5,983 nucleotides of DNA. Origin: Pseudomonadota bacterium. GTDB taxonomy: Bacteria; Pseudomonadota; Gammaproteobacteria; Xanthomonadales; Xanthomonadaceae. Numbering within the stretch: the first letter of the stretch is position 1; each line of letters opens with the position of its first letter. This document shows, piece after piece, positions 1-5,358 of the stretch. A program made the position numbers and the translations under genes. A model generated the notes under the pieces. It worked only from the letters and a program-made list of their open reading frames with translations. It searched no databases and was not told the DNA's origin. The DNA lies in the NCBI GenBank assembly GCA_023423855.1, contig JAFAEU010000196.1:1-5983 (forward strand). Direction: 5' to 3'.

Positions 1-682
1 CCACCTGGCCGCGCCGCAGCACGTCGAAGGCATGGGGTTCGCCCCGGGCGGTGAAATCGCTCACGGCCGCGCCGAAGCTGGACACCTCGCTCCAGCAGCC
101 GGCGTGCAGCACCCGCGCCAGGCTCTCTTCGAGCCCGTTCACCACCACCCGGCCGGACGGCGGCACGGTGCGCACCAGGTGGTGGAACTGCCGCTCGATG
201 GCGGGCAGGTCGTCGAAGATGTCGGCGTGGTCGAACTCCAGGTTGTTCAGCACGGCCGTGCGGGGCCGGTAGTGCACGAACTTGCTGCGCTTGTCGAAGA
301 ACGCGGTGTCGTATTCGTCCGCCTCGATCACGAAGAGCGGCGCGGCGCCCCCCCGGGCGGTGGCCCCCCCCCCGCGCCCGGGCAGCACGTGGTCGCGCAG
401 CCATTCCGCGCCCGAGACGTAGGCGCGGCCACTGTCGAGCACCGCCTCCACCGCGGCGTTGCCGCGCGAGAGCGCGTTGCCGATCACCACTGTCTCGCAG
501 TCGTCCGAAATGTGTTCGGGCAGGTAGCCCTGCTTCAGCGCGATGCCGAGTTGTTCGAGCTGCGTCGACATCGGCGGATACACCGCCTGGTCGCTGCCTT
601 CGACGGCGTGCCCGAGTTCGCGCGCGAGCGCGGCGACGCCGCCCATGAAGGTGCCGGCGATGCCGAGGATATGGATCTTCAA
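1..682 (-). CDS. mpl: Mpl, UDP-MurNAc:L-Ala-gamma-D-Glu-meso-DAP ligase, N-terminal half; P-loop segment missing
   Basis: This cytoplasmic murein recycling ligase joins the recovered tripeptide L-Ala-gamma-D-Glu-meso-DAP to UDP-MurNAc using ATP. I read 227 residues before the window edge; the family is about 450-460 long. The N-terminus reads MKIHILGIAGTFMGG, the Mur-ligase nucleotide-sugar-binding fold. Then come SGAEWLRDHVL (90-100), FVIEADEYD (117-125), FFDKRSKF (128-135) and LNNLEFDHADIF (145-156), all typical of Mpl. The start is TTG at 682: an in-frame TGA at 695-697 leaves no other start, and GAGG (minus strand, 693-696) sits 10 nt upstream. Oddity: between residues 100 and 117 the family carries roughly 50 residues including the P-loop GTHGKTTT. 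Here only 16 are present, Gly/Ala-rich, encoded around a C10 run (364-373) and a C7 run (348-354). Both flanks stay in one frame. Either the gene is inactive or the assembly is wrong here. The identity is secure; the integrity is not. Confidence 0.9.
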   Translation of the reverse strand, partial: MKIHILGIAGTFMGGVAALARELGHAVEGSDQAVYPPMSTQLEQLGIALKQGYLPEHISDDCETVVIGNALSRGNAAVEAVLDSGRAYVSGAEWLRDHVLPGRGGGATARGGAAPLFVIEADEYDTAFFDKRSKFVHYRPRTAVLNNLEFDHADIFDDLPAIERQFHHLVRTVPPSGRVVVNGLEESLARVLHAGCWSEVSSFGAAVSDFTARGEPHAFDVLRRGQV

Positions 683-714
683 GATTCGCGAGCCTCAGGT
701 AGTTCGAGCCCCCT

Positions 715-730
715 CCCCCGCCTGCGGGGG
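715..730. repeat. REP-like hairpin in the adk-mpl gap
   Basis: CCCCCGC (715-721) and GCGGGGG (724-730) are perfect 7-bp inverted arms around a 2-nt centre, so in RNA the innermost pairs would open. The minus strand continues with a purine-rich tail (GAGGGGGCTC). The hairpin at 822-836 has the same core and a similar tail (GAGAAGAGCC). The two therefore look like copies of one small palindromic repeat. No T-run follows, so a terminator role is weak. Confidence 0.5.
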
Positions 731-733
731 TGA

Positions 734-772
734 GGACGGCCCGTGTGCACGGCACTGTCGTGCGGGCCGTCC
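734..772. repeat. 10-bp perfect inverted repeat, 19-nt loop
   Basis: GGACGGCCCG (734-743) is perfectly complementary in inverted order to CGGGCCGTCC (763-772). It lies in the 166-bp gap downstream of adk and upstream of mpl, both read on the minus strand. A further short pair, GCCCGG (777-782) and CCGGGC (792-797), lies beside it. The stem is strong but has no adjacent T-run. It could shield the 3' end of the adk transcript or weaken read-through into mpl. That role is inference. Confidence 0.5.
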
Positions 773-821
773 GAACGCCCGGCGCGCTGCACCGGGCCGG
801 ACGGGTTGGGGCAGGCTCTTC

Positions 822-836
822 TCCCGCAAAGCGGGA
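822..836. repeat. Small hairpin just downstream of adk
   Basis: TCCCGC (822-827) and GCGGGA (831-836) form a 6-bp stem with an AAA loop on the plus strand. It begins 12 nt past the adk stop codon in the direction of adk transcription. There is no U-tract on the adk side, so it is not a classical intrinsic terminator. Its core matches the palindrome at 715-730, which suggests a dispersed REP-like family. Confidence 0.5.
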
Positions 837-848
837 AAGGAACAGGAA

Positions 849-1427
849 TCAGCCGACCGCCTTCTCCGGCGCGATCGCCTCGACGATGCGCGTGAACACC
901 TCGTCCAGCGCCCCCACGCCGTCGACCACGGTCAGCTGCCCGTGCTGGCGGTAGAACTCGATCACCGGCGCGGTCTGCTGGTCGTACACCTGCAGTCGCT
1001 TGCGCACCGACTCGGGATTGTCGTCGGCGCGACCCTCGGCCTTGGCGCGACCGGCGAGGCGTTCGACGATCTGCTCGTTGTCCACCGTCAGCTGTACCGC
1101 CGCGTCGAACGACTGCCCGAGGCTGGCCAGCAGCTCGTCCAGCGCCGCCGCCTGCGCCAGGTTGCGCGGGTAACCGTCGAGGATGAAGCCGGAGCGGGTG
1201 TCGTCGCGCGAGAAACGATCGCGCAGCATGCCCAGCAGGATCTCGTCGCTGACCAGGTCGCCGCGCGCCATCACTTCCTTCGCCTGCAGCCCCAGCGGGC
1301 TGCCTGCCGCCACTTCGGCGCGCAGCAGGTCGCCGGTCGAGATGTGCGGCACCTGCAGGTGCTCCTTCAACTTCGCCGCCTGCGTGCCCTTGCCCGAGCC
1401 GGGCGCTCCCAACAATACCAATCGCAT
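849..1427 (-). CDS. adk: Adenylate kinase, short-LID type
   Basis: This cytosolic enzyme catalyses ATP + AMP <-> 2 ADP. The 192-residue product carries the P-loop GAPGSGKGT (7-15), the AMP-site motif HISTGDLLR (28-36) and the adenylate kinase signature FILDGYPRN (81-89). A C-terminal segment GRADDN...VRKRLQVY...QTAPVIEFY (about 132-159) holds the arginines expected to contact phosphates. The LID is the short form without zinc-binding cysteines, so the protein is shorter than the E. coli type (214 residues) and matches the xanthomonad/cyanobacterial length class. The ATG at 1427 is preceded by GGAG with 6 nt spacing, a good ribosome binding site. It is transcribed away from pfp. mpl follows in the same direction after a 166-bp gap full of inverted repeats, so co-transcription with mpl is possible but unproven. 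Confidence 0.97.
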   Translation of the reverse strand: MRLVLLGAPGSGKGTQAAKLKEHLQVPHISTGDLLRAEVAAGSPLGLQAKEVMARGDLVSDEILLGMLRDRFSRDDTRSGFILDGYPRNLAQAAALDELLASLGQSFDAAVQLTVDNEQIVERLAGRAKAEGRADDNPESVRKRLQVYDQQTAPVIEFYRQHGQLTVVDGVGALDEVFTRIVEAIAPEKAVG

Positions 1428-1555
1428 CGAGGACTCCCACCAGATCGAAACCGTAAAGCGGCCACGGGGGGTTGCTAAACTCCCGCCGGCACCGCGGATA
1501 CAGCCGCCAGCTTAACCCATCGACCCGTCCCCCCGACCTCATCCAAAGGGCGCAT
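1428..1555. promoter_or_regulatory. Divergent adk-pfp intergenic region with weak promoter candidates
   Basis: These 128 bp must hold both promoters. For pfp, TTGCTA (1472-1477) with GGATAC (1496-1501) at 18 nt spacing is a weak -35/-10 candidate. For adk on the minus strand, TTAGCA, largely the same bases as the pfp candidate, followed by a TTTACGG element about 16 nt on is similarly weak. The pfp ribosome site AAAGGG (1545-1550) and the adk site GGAG close the two ends. No strong operator-like palindrome stands out. The hexamer assignments are guesses. Confidence 0.3.
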
Positions 1556-2812
1556 ATGGCTTCCGGAACCCTGCTCTATTCCCAGTCCGGCGGTGTCACC
1601 GCCGTCATCAACGCCACCGCCTCGGGCGTCATCGCCGAGGCCCGCGCCCGCAAGGTGAAGGTGCTGGCGGCCCGCAACGGCATCCTCGGCGCCCTGCGCG
1701 AGGAACTGGTGGACACCTCGAAGGAATCGGCCGCCGCGATCCGCGCGCTGGCGCACACGCCCGGCGGCGCGTTCGGCTCCTGCCGCTACAAGCTCAAGTC
1801 GGTCGAGCAGGACCGGGCCAAGTACGAGCGCCTGCTGGAGGTATTCAAGGCCCACGACGTGCGCTGGTTCCTCTACAACGGTGGAAACGATTCCGCCGAC
1901 ACCGCCAACAAGGTCTCCAAGCTGGCCGCCGAGTTCGGCTACCCGCTGACCTGCATCGGCGTGCCCAAGACGATCGACAACGACCTCGCCGTCACCGACT
2001 GCTGCCCGGGCTTCGGCTCCGCCGCCAAGTACACCGCCGTCTCCGTGCGCGAAGCCGCGCTGGATGTGGCGGCGATGGCTGAAACATCAACCAAGGTCTT
2101 CGTCTACGAAGCCATGGGCCGCCACGCCGGCTGGCTGGCCGCCGCCGCCGGCCTGGCCGGCAAGGGTGCGGATGATGCGCCACACCTCATCCTCTTCCCC
2201 GAGCGACCCTACGACGAGGCGGATTTCCTGAAGCAGGTGAAGAAGGTCGTCGCCCGCGTCGGCTACTGCGTCGTGGTCGCCAGCGAAGGCATCCAGACCG
2301 CCGACGGCCGCTTCGTCGCCGACTCCGGCGGCGGCAAGGACTCCTTCGGCCACACCCAGCTCGGCGGCGTCGCCTCCTACCTCGCCGGCAAGGTCAAGGA
2401 CGAACTCGGCTTCAAGGTCCACTGGACCCTGCCCGACTACCTGCAGCGCTCGGCCCGCCACCTCGCCTCGAAGACCGACGTCGAGCAGGCGCTGGCCGTC
2501 GGCAAGGCCGCCGTGCAGTTCGCGCTCAAGGGCCAGAACGCAACCATGCCGGTGATCGTGCGCAGCTCCGACAAGCCGTACCGCTGGAAGATCGGCAGCG
2601 CGCCGCTGGACAAGGTCGCCAACCACGAGAAGAAGTTCCCGGCGAACTTCATCCGGCGCGATGGCTACGGCATCACCGACAAGGCGCGCGCCTATCTCGA
2701 ACCCCTGATCCGCGGCGAGGCGCCGCCGCCGTACGGGAAGGACGGGATTCCGGCGTACGTGACGCTGAAGAACGTGGCGGTGAAGAAGAAGTTGCCGAAG
2801 TGGGGCGGGTGA
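1556..2812 (+). CDS. pfp: Pyrophosphate-dependent 6-phosphofructokinase
   Basis: This enzyme phosphorylates fructose 6-phosphate to fructose 1,6-bisphosphate using PPi instead of ATP, reversibly, in the cytosol. The product has 418 residues. SGGVTAVINA (11-20) is the phosphate-donor loop. GGNDS (109-113) replaces the GGDGS typical of ATP enzymes. PKTIDND (137-143) carries the catalytic TIDND with a Lys before Thr; family studies link that Lys, in place of Gly, to PPi use. MGRHAGW (187-193), SEG (243-245) and YLQRSARH (295-302) form the sugar-phosphate site. The frame is open 84 nt further upstream (ATG at 1472). I chose the ATG at 1556 because AAAGGG lies 5 nt before it and the conserved sequence begins right there. 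The gene is divergent from adk and convergent with ilvD. The lysine-rich C-terminus ends at TGA 2810-2812. PPi use is inferred from motifs. Confidence 0.95.
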   Translation: MASGTLLYSQSGGVTAVINATASGVIAEARARKVKVLAARNGILGALREELVDTSKESAAAIRALAHTPGGAFGSCRYKLKSVEQDRAKYERLLEVFKAHDVRWFLYNGGNDSADTANKVSKLAAEFGYPLTCIGVPKTIDNDLAVTDCCPGFGSAAKYTAVSVREAALDVAAMAETSTKVFVYEAMGRHAGWLAAAAGLAGKGADDAPHLILFPERPYDEADFLKQVKKVVARVGYCVVVASEGIQTADGRFVADSGGGKDSFGHTQLGGVASYLAGKVKDELGFKVHWTLPDYLQRSARHLASKTDVEQALAVGKAAVQFALKGQNATMPVIVRSSDKPYRWKIGSAPLDKVANHEKKFPANFIRRDGYGITDKARAYLEPLIRGEAPPPYGKDGIPAYVTLKNVAVKKKLPKWGG

Positions 2813-2931
2813 TCCGGCGCATCCTTGGACTCGGTGAGAAGCACGGGTTGGAATACGGCGCCATGTCGGCACGTCGGTGCTGCATGGAGAAGTACTTGAC
2901 TTGATTTCACGCGGGCAGCGGCTGTGCCGAT

Positions 2932-2964
2932 GCGCCGCGCCTTCGGGATCGGCGCGCTTTGTTT
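2932..2964 (+). terminator. Probable intrinsic terminator for pfp
   Basis: GCGCCG (2932-2937) pairs with CGGCGC (2950-2955). After a symmetric 2-nt internal mismatch, CC (2940-2941) pairs with GG (2946-2947), closing a TTCG tetraloop at 2942-2945. C(UUCG)G is an exceptionally stable RNA loop. A T-rich tract, TTTGTTT (2958-2964), follows. It sits about 120 nt past the pfp stop codon, which is far but acceptable. The interrupted T-tract lowers certainty. Confidence 0.5.
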
Positions 2965-2980
2965 GCCATCGCAGGTTCAG

Positions 2981-3075
2981 GAGCAAGAGCGTTCCGTCCG
3001 CCTGCGGCGGCCGGGCTCATTTCTTTTGCTGGCCCAAAAGAAATGAACCCGCCGAAGGCGGAAGCTCTTGATCTC
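2981..3075. repeat. Large palindromic intergenic element of about 95 bp
   Basis: The centre is a perfect 12-bp inverted repeat, TCATTTCTTTTG (3017-3028) and CAAAAGAAATGA (3035-3046), around CTGGCC. Outside it, CGGG (3012-3015) pairs with CCCG (3048-3051). The outer arms are imperfect: GAGCAAGAGC...TTCCG...CGGCGG (2981-3010) against the reverse complement of CCGCC...GGCGGAAGCTCTTGATCTC (3050-3075). The whole can fold into a long hairpin on either strand. The AT-rich core is unlike the surrounding GC-rich DNA. I recall similar intergenic palindromes in xanthomonad genomes, but could not check this. It lies between convergent genes and may act as a bidirectional terminator or be a mobile palindromic repeat. 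Confidence 0.6.
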
Positions 3076-3123
3076 TTGCTTCACCCACGCCCTTAACCGA
3101 CATGCATTCCGGAACCCCGCCGC

Positions 3124-3139
3124 GCGGGTTGAAACCCGC
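3124..3139 (-). repeat. REP-like hairpin after ilvD
   Basis: GCGGGTT (3124-3130) and AACCCGC (3133-3139) are perfect 7-bp arms around a 2-nt centre. On the minus strand they read GCGGGTTTCAACCCGC, 13 nt past the ilvD stop. The element resembles short REP palindromes found after genes in this group, or could stabilise the ilvD mRNA 3' end. No U-run follows, so it is not scored as an intrinsic terminator. Confidence 0.45.
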
Positions 3140-3152
3140 CCTATGCGCCCCG

Positions 3153-4991
3153 TCAGGCTTCGAGCATCGACAGGTTCCGCACTGCGCCCTTGTCAGCGCT
3201 GGTGGCCAGCAGTGCATATGCCTTCAACGCGGCACTGACCTTTCGCGCGCGTGGCTGCGCGGGCTTCCAGCCCTTCGCGTCCTGTACGGTGCGGCGCGCG
3301 GCGAGTTCCTCGTCCGGCACCAGCAGTTCGATCGTGCGCGCGGGAATGTCGATGCGGATGCGGTCGCCGTCGCGCACGAGCCCGATCGCGCCGCCGGCGG
3401 CGGCTTCGGGCGATGCGTGACCGATCGATAGCCCGGACGTGCCGCCGGAGAAGCGTCCATCGGTGAGCAGTGCGCAACGCTTGCCCAACCCTTTCGATTT
3501 CAGGTAGCTGGTCGGATACAGCATCTCCTGCATGCCCGGTCCGCCCTTGGGACCCTCGTAGCGGATGACGACGACATCGCCCGCCTTCACCTCATCGCCG
3601 AGGATGCCCTGCACTGCCGCGTCCTGGCTCTCATAGACGCGGGCGCTGCCTTCGAAGATGTGGATCGATTCGTCGACGCCGGCGGTCTTCACCACGCAGC
3701 CGTCGACAGCGATGTTGCCGTGGAGCACCGCAAGGCCGCCTTCCTGCGAATAGGCGTGTTCGACGTCACGGATGCAGCCCTCGGCGCGATCGGCGTCGAG
3801 CGTCGGCCAGCGCGTGTCCTGGCTGAAGGCGGTTTGCGTGGGAATGCCGGCAGGACCGGCCTTGTAGAAGGCGGCGACGGTCTCGTCGTCCACGGTCGCG
3901 ATGTCCCACTTCGCGATCGCCTCGCCCAGCGTCCTCGCGTGCACGGTGGCGACATCGGCATGCAGCAGCCCGCCGCGAGCGAGTTCGCCGAGGATCGCCA
4001 TGATGCCGCCGGCGCGGTGCACGTCCTCGATGTGGTACTTCTGCGTGTTCGGCGCGACCTTGCACAGCTGCGGGACGCGCCGCGAGAGGCGGTCGATGTC
4101 GCGCAGGGTGAACGGCACCTCGCCCTCCTGCGCGGCGGCGAGCAGGTGCAGGATGGTGTTGGTCGAGCCGCCCATCGCGATGTCGAGCGTCATCGCGTTC
4201 TCGAAGGCCTCGAAGGTGGCGATGCCGCGCGGCAGCGCGCGCGGGTCTTCGGCGCCGTACCAGCGGTGGCACAGTTCCACCGCGGTGCGGCCGGCGCGCA
4301 GGAACAGCTGCTCGCGGTCGGCGTGCGTGGCCAGCGTGGTGCCGTTGCCGGGCAGCGACAGGCCGAGCGCCTCGGTCAGGCAGTTCATCGAGTTGGCGGT
4401 GAACATGCCGCTGCACGAGCCGCAGGTCGGGCAGGCGCTGCGCTCGACCGCCGCGACCTGTTCGTCGGACACGTTCGGATCGGCGGCCATCACCATCGCG
4501 TCGACCAGGTCGAGCTTGTGGTCTGCCAGCCGCGTCTTGCCGGCTTCCATCGGTCCACCGGAGACGAACACCGTCGGGATGTTGAGCCGCAGCGCGGCCA
4601 TCAGCATGCCGGGGGTGATCTTGTCGCAGTTGGAGATGCACACCAGCGCGTCGGCGCAGTGCGCGTTGACCATGTACTCGACCGCGTCGGCGATCACCTC
4701 GCGGCTGGGCAGCGAATACAGCATGCCGTCGTGGCCCATGGCGATGCCGTCGTCGACGGCGATGGTGCTGAACTCCTTGGCCACGCCGCCGACGCGCTCG
4801 ATCTCGCGCGCGACCAGCTGGCCGAGGTCCTTGAGGTGCACGTGGCCGGGCACGAACTGGGTGAACGAATTGGCGATCGCGACGATGGGCTTGTGGAAGT
4901 CCTCGTCCTGCATGCCGGTGGCGCGCCACAGCGCGCGGGCACCGGCCATGTTGCGGCCGTGGGTGGACGTCTTCGAGCGATACTGGGGCAT
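3153..4991 (-). CDS. ilvD: Dihydroxy-acid dehydratase
   Basis: This Fe-S dehydratase converts 2,3-dihydroxyisovalerate and 2,3-dihydroxy-3-methylvalerate to the 2-keto acids that lead to valine (and leucine) and isoleucine. It acts directly after IlvC. The product has 612 residues against 616 in E. coli. It begins [20 protein letters not shown], nearly the E. coli start, which fixes the ATG at 4991. Visible residues are D81 (Mg site, [12 protein letters not shown]), NCDK (121-124, cluster Cys122 and Lys124), [17 protein letters not shown] (187-203, cluster Cys193), E489 in GPGMQEM and Ser515 in DGRFSGG, equivalent to the catalytic serine. Residue 49 is Gly ([10 protein letters not shown], 44-52), not the Cys seen in plant-type [2Fe-2S] enzymes. 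It is therefore the E. coli-like class, reported to hold an oxygen-sensitive [4Fe-4S] cluster. No clear Shine-Dalgarno precedes the start, and a hairpin (5007-5021) lies 15 nt upstream. It is divergent from ilvC. Confidence 0.97.
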   Translation of the reverse strand: MPQYRSKTSTHGRNMAGARALWRATGMQDEDFHKPIVAIANSFTQFVPGHVHLKDLGQLVAREIERVGGVAKEFSTIAVDDGIAMGHDGMLYSLPSREVIADAVEYMVNAHCADALVCISNCDKITPGMLMAALRLNIPTVFVSGGPMEAGKTRLADHKLDLVDAMVMAADPNVSDEQVAAVERSACPTCGSCSGMFTANSMNCLTEALGLSLPGNGTTLATHADREQLFLRAGRTAVELCHRWYGAEDPRALPRGIATFEAFENAMTLDIAMGGSTNTILHLLAAAQEGEVPFTLRDIDRLSRRVPQLCKVAPNTQKYHIEDVHRAGGIMAILGELARGGLLHADVATVHARTLGEAIAKWDIATVDDETVAAFYKAGPAGIPTQTAFSQDTRWPTLDADRAEGCIRDVEHAYSQEGGLAVLHGNIAVDGCVVKTAGVDESIHIFEGSARVYESQDAAVQGILGDEVKAGDVVVIRYEGPKGGPGMQEMLYPTSYLKSKGLGKRCALLTDGRFSGGTSGLSIGHASPEAAAGGAIGLVRDGDRIRIDIPARTIELLVPDEELAARRTVQDAKGWKPAQPRARKVSAALKAYALLATSADKGAVRNLSMLEA

Positions 4992-5108
4992 GGATTTCGC
5001 GGGGGATGACGCATCGCGTCAAAGTGGTGATTCTGGGGACTTTCCGCTGTTTCAGTTGCAACGATTTCGCCCGCAACGAAAGTCGCAGGCCATTTCCGGG
5101 CAGTCTGC
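4992..5108. promoter_or_regulatory. ilvD upstream region with hairpin and GCAACGA repeats
   Basis: This is the ilvD side of the divergent ilvD-ilvC region. TGACGC (5007-5012) and GCGTCA (5016-5021) form a 6-bp inverted repeat with a 3-nt loop, probably in the ilvD 5' leader. GCAACGA occurs twice (5058-5064 and 5073-5079), 15 bp apart, and the first copy overlaps the 8-bp palindrome GTTGCAAC (5055-5062). These could be binding sites for a regulator shared with ilvC. I found no convincing -35/-10 pair for ilvD. The minus-strand bases before the ilvD ATG, CCCGCGAAATCC, contain no Shine-Dalgarno match. Confidence 0.4.
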
Positions 5109-5138
5109 TTGACAAAGCCTGAAACCCCGGTTTAGTTT
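5109..5138 (+). promoter_or_regulatory. Sigma70-type promoter of the ilvC leader
   Basis: A perfect -35, TTGACA (5109-5114), is followed after 18 nt by TAGTTT (5133-5138), which keeps the important first T, second A and last T of the -10 consensus. TTAGTT (5132-5137) at 17 nt is an overlapping alternative. Transcription should start about 6-8 nt downstream, near 5144-5146, at or next to the leader peptide ATG. It is the strongest promoter match I see in the window. Confidence 0.75.
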
Positions 5139-5144
5139 GCGTGA

Positions 5145-5255
5145 ATGCTGCAACGCCACACGCCCACGACGAATGTCCACGACGCCAATGCGGCGTCCAT
5201 TCTCGTACTCGTCCTTATTACCTCACCCACAGGTGCGGGACGATCGGGCGCGTAA
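5145..5255 (+). CDS. ilv leader peptide, 36 aa, attenuation control
   Basis: This short frame begins MLQRHT, has seven consecutive branched-chain residues ILVLVLI at positions 19-25 (codons 5199-5219: ATT CTC GTA CTC GTC CTT ATT), and stops at TAA 5253-5255. Its job is presumably to sense charged Ile, Leu and Val tRNAs: a ribosome short of any of them stalls in this run. The regulatory hairpins start directly after it, at 5221. The ATG at 5145 is the only usual start codon in frame before the run. It has no Shine-Dalgarno and lies at the predicted transcription start, so translation is probably leaderless. Longer frames overlap it (one from GTG 5141) but lack any branched-chain run. The peptide itself needs no further function. 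Confidence 0.85.
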   Translation: MLQRHTPTTNVHDANAASILVLVLITSPTGAGRSGA

Positions 5256-5287
5256 GCAGAAAGCGCCGGAATCCGAAACCCCGCACC
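5221..5287 (+). promoter_or_regulatory. ilvC attenuator: protector and antiterminator pairings
   Basis: GGTGCGGG (5232-5239) is perfectly complementary to CCCGCACC (5280-5287), an 8-bp antiterminator that uses the left arm of the downstream terminator. GGTGCGG (5232-5238) can alternatively pair with CCTCACC (5221-5227), a protector hairpin with one mismatch that begins right after the Ile/Leu/Val codons. A ribosome stalled at 5199-5219 would cover the protector arm and free 5232-5239 for antitermination. A ribosome that reaches the stop codon at 5253 would cover 5232-5239 and let the terminator form. A small stem, GGCGC (5247-5251) with GCGCC (5263-5267), fits inside the antiterminator loop. 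The pairings are read from sequence; the mechanism follows known amino-acid attenuators. Confidence 0.8.
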
Positions 5288-5305
5288 GCAAGGGCGGGGT
5301 TTTTT
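5276..5305 (+). terminator. Intrinsic terminator of the ilvC attenuator
   Basis: AAACCCCGC (5276-5284) pairs with GCGGGGTTT (5294-5302), a 9-bp stem with a 9-nt loop. It runs directly into six T (5300-5305). The left arm shares bases 5280-5284 with the antiterminator, so the two structures exclude each other. The terminator ends 53 nt before the ilvC start codon. It is a textbook Rho-independent terminator and the best one in the window. Confidence 0.92.
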
Positions 5306-5358
5306 GTTGCCCTCCGCATCCACCATCCACCACCCACTACACGCACCAGAGACCCGAC

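Larger units (their letters stand above)
2813..3152. other. Noncoding region between convergent pfp and ilvD
   Basis: I find no convincing gene in these 340 bp. Short open frames here lack ribosome sites and recognisable sequence, and they run through the palindromes. What I can support is a hairpin terminator for pfp (2932-2964), a large palindromic element (2981-3075) and a small REP-like hairpin next to the ilvD stop (3124-3139). The first 115 bp after pfp show nothing specific. Confidence 0.7.

Noticed and set aside
338..376. Simple frameshift in mpl at the C7 and C10 runs
   Set aside because: The reading frame is identical before and after the stretch, so it is a net in-frame loss. Compensating homopolymer errors alone could not remove about 40 residues.
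32..733. Open frame of 233 codons on the plus strand over mpl
   Set aside because: The minus strand gives unmistakable Mpl sequence throughout. The plus-strand product is low-complexity and has no ribosome site.
1472..1555. Upstream ATG extending pfp by 28 residues
   Set aside because: The extension is Arg/Pro-rich, has no ribosome site and overlaps the likely promoter area. The ATG at 1556 has AAAGGG at good spacing and begins at the conserved sequence.
2087..2986. Minus-strand open frame of 299 codons opposite pfp
   Set aside because: It is a composition-driven shadow of pfp. It runs through the noncoding 3' region and has no recognisable domain.
2877..3071. 64-codon frame between pfp and ilvD
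   Set aside because: It spans the terminator hairpin and the large palindrome, has no ribosome site, and its translation shows no recognisable features.
3660..5112. Two long plus-strand open frames (about 400-450 codons) opposite ilvD
   Set aside because: They are antisense shadows of a highly conserved GC-rich gene. Their translations are Arg/Ala/Val/His-rich with no family motifs, while the minus strand encodes a full-length IlvD.
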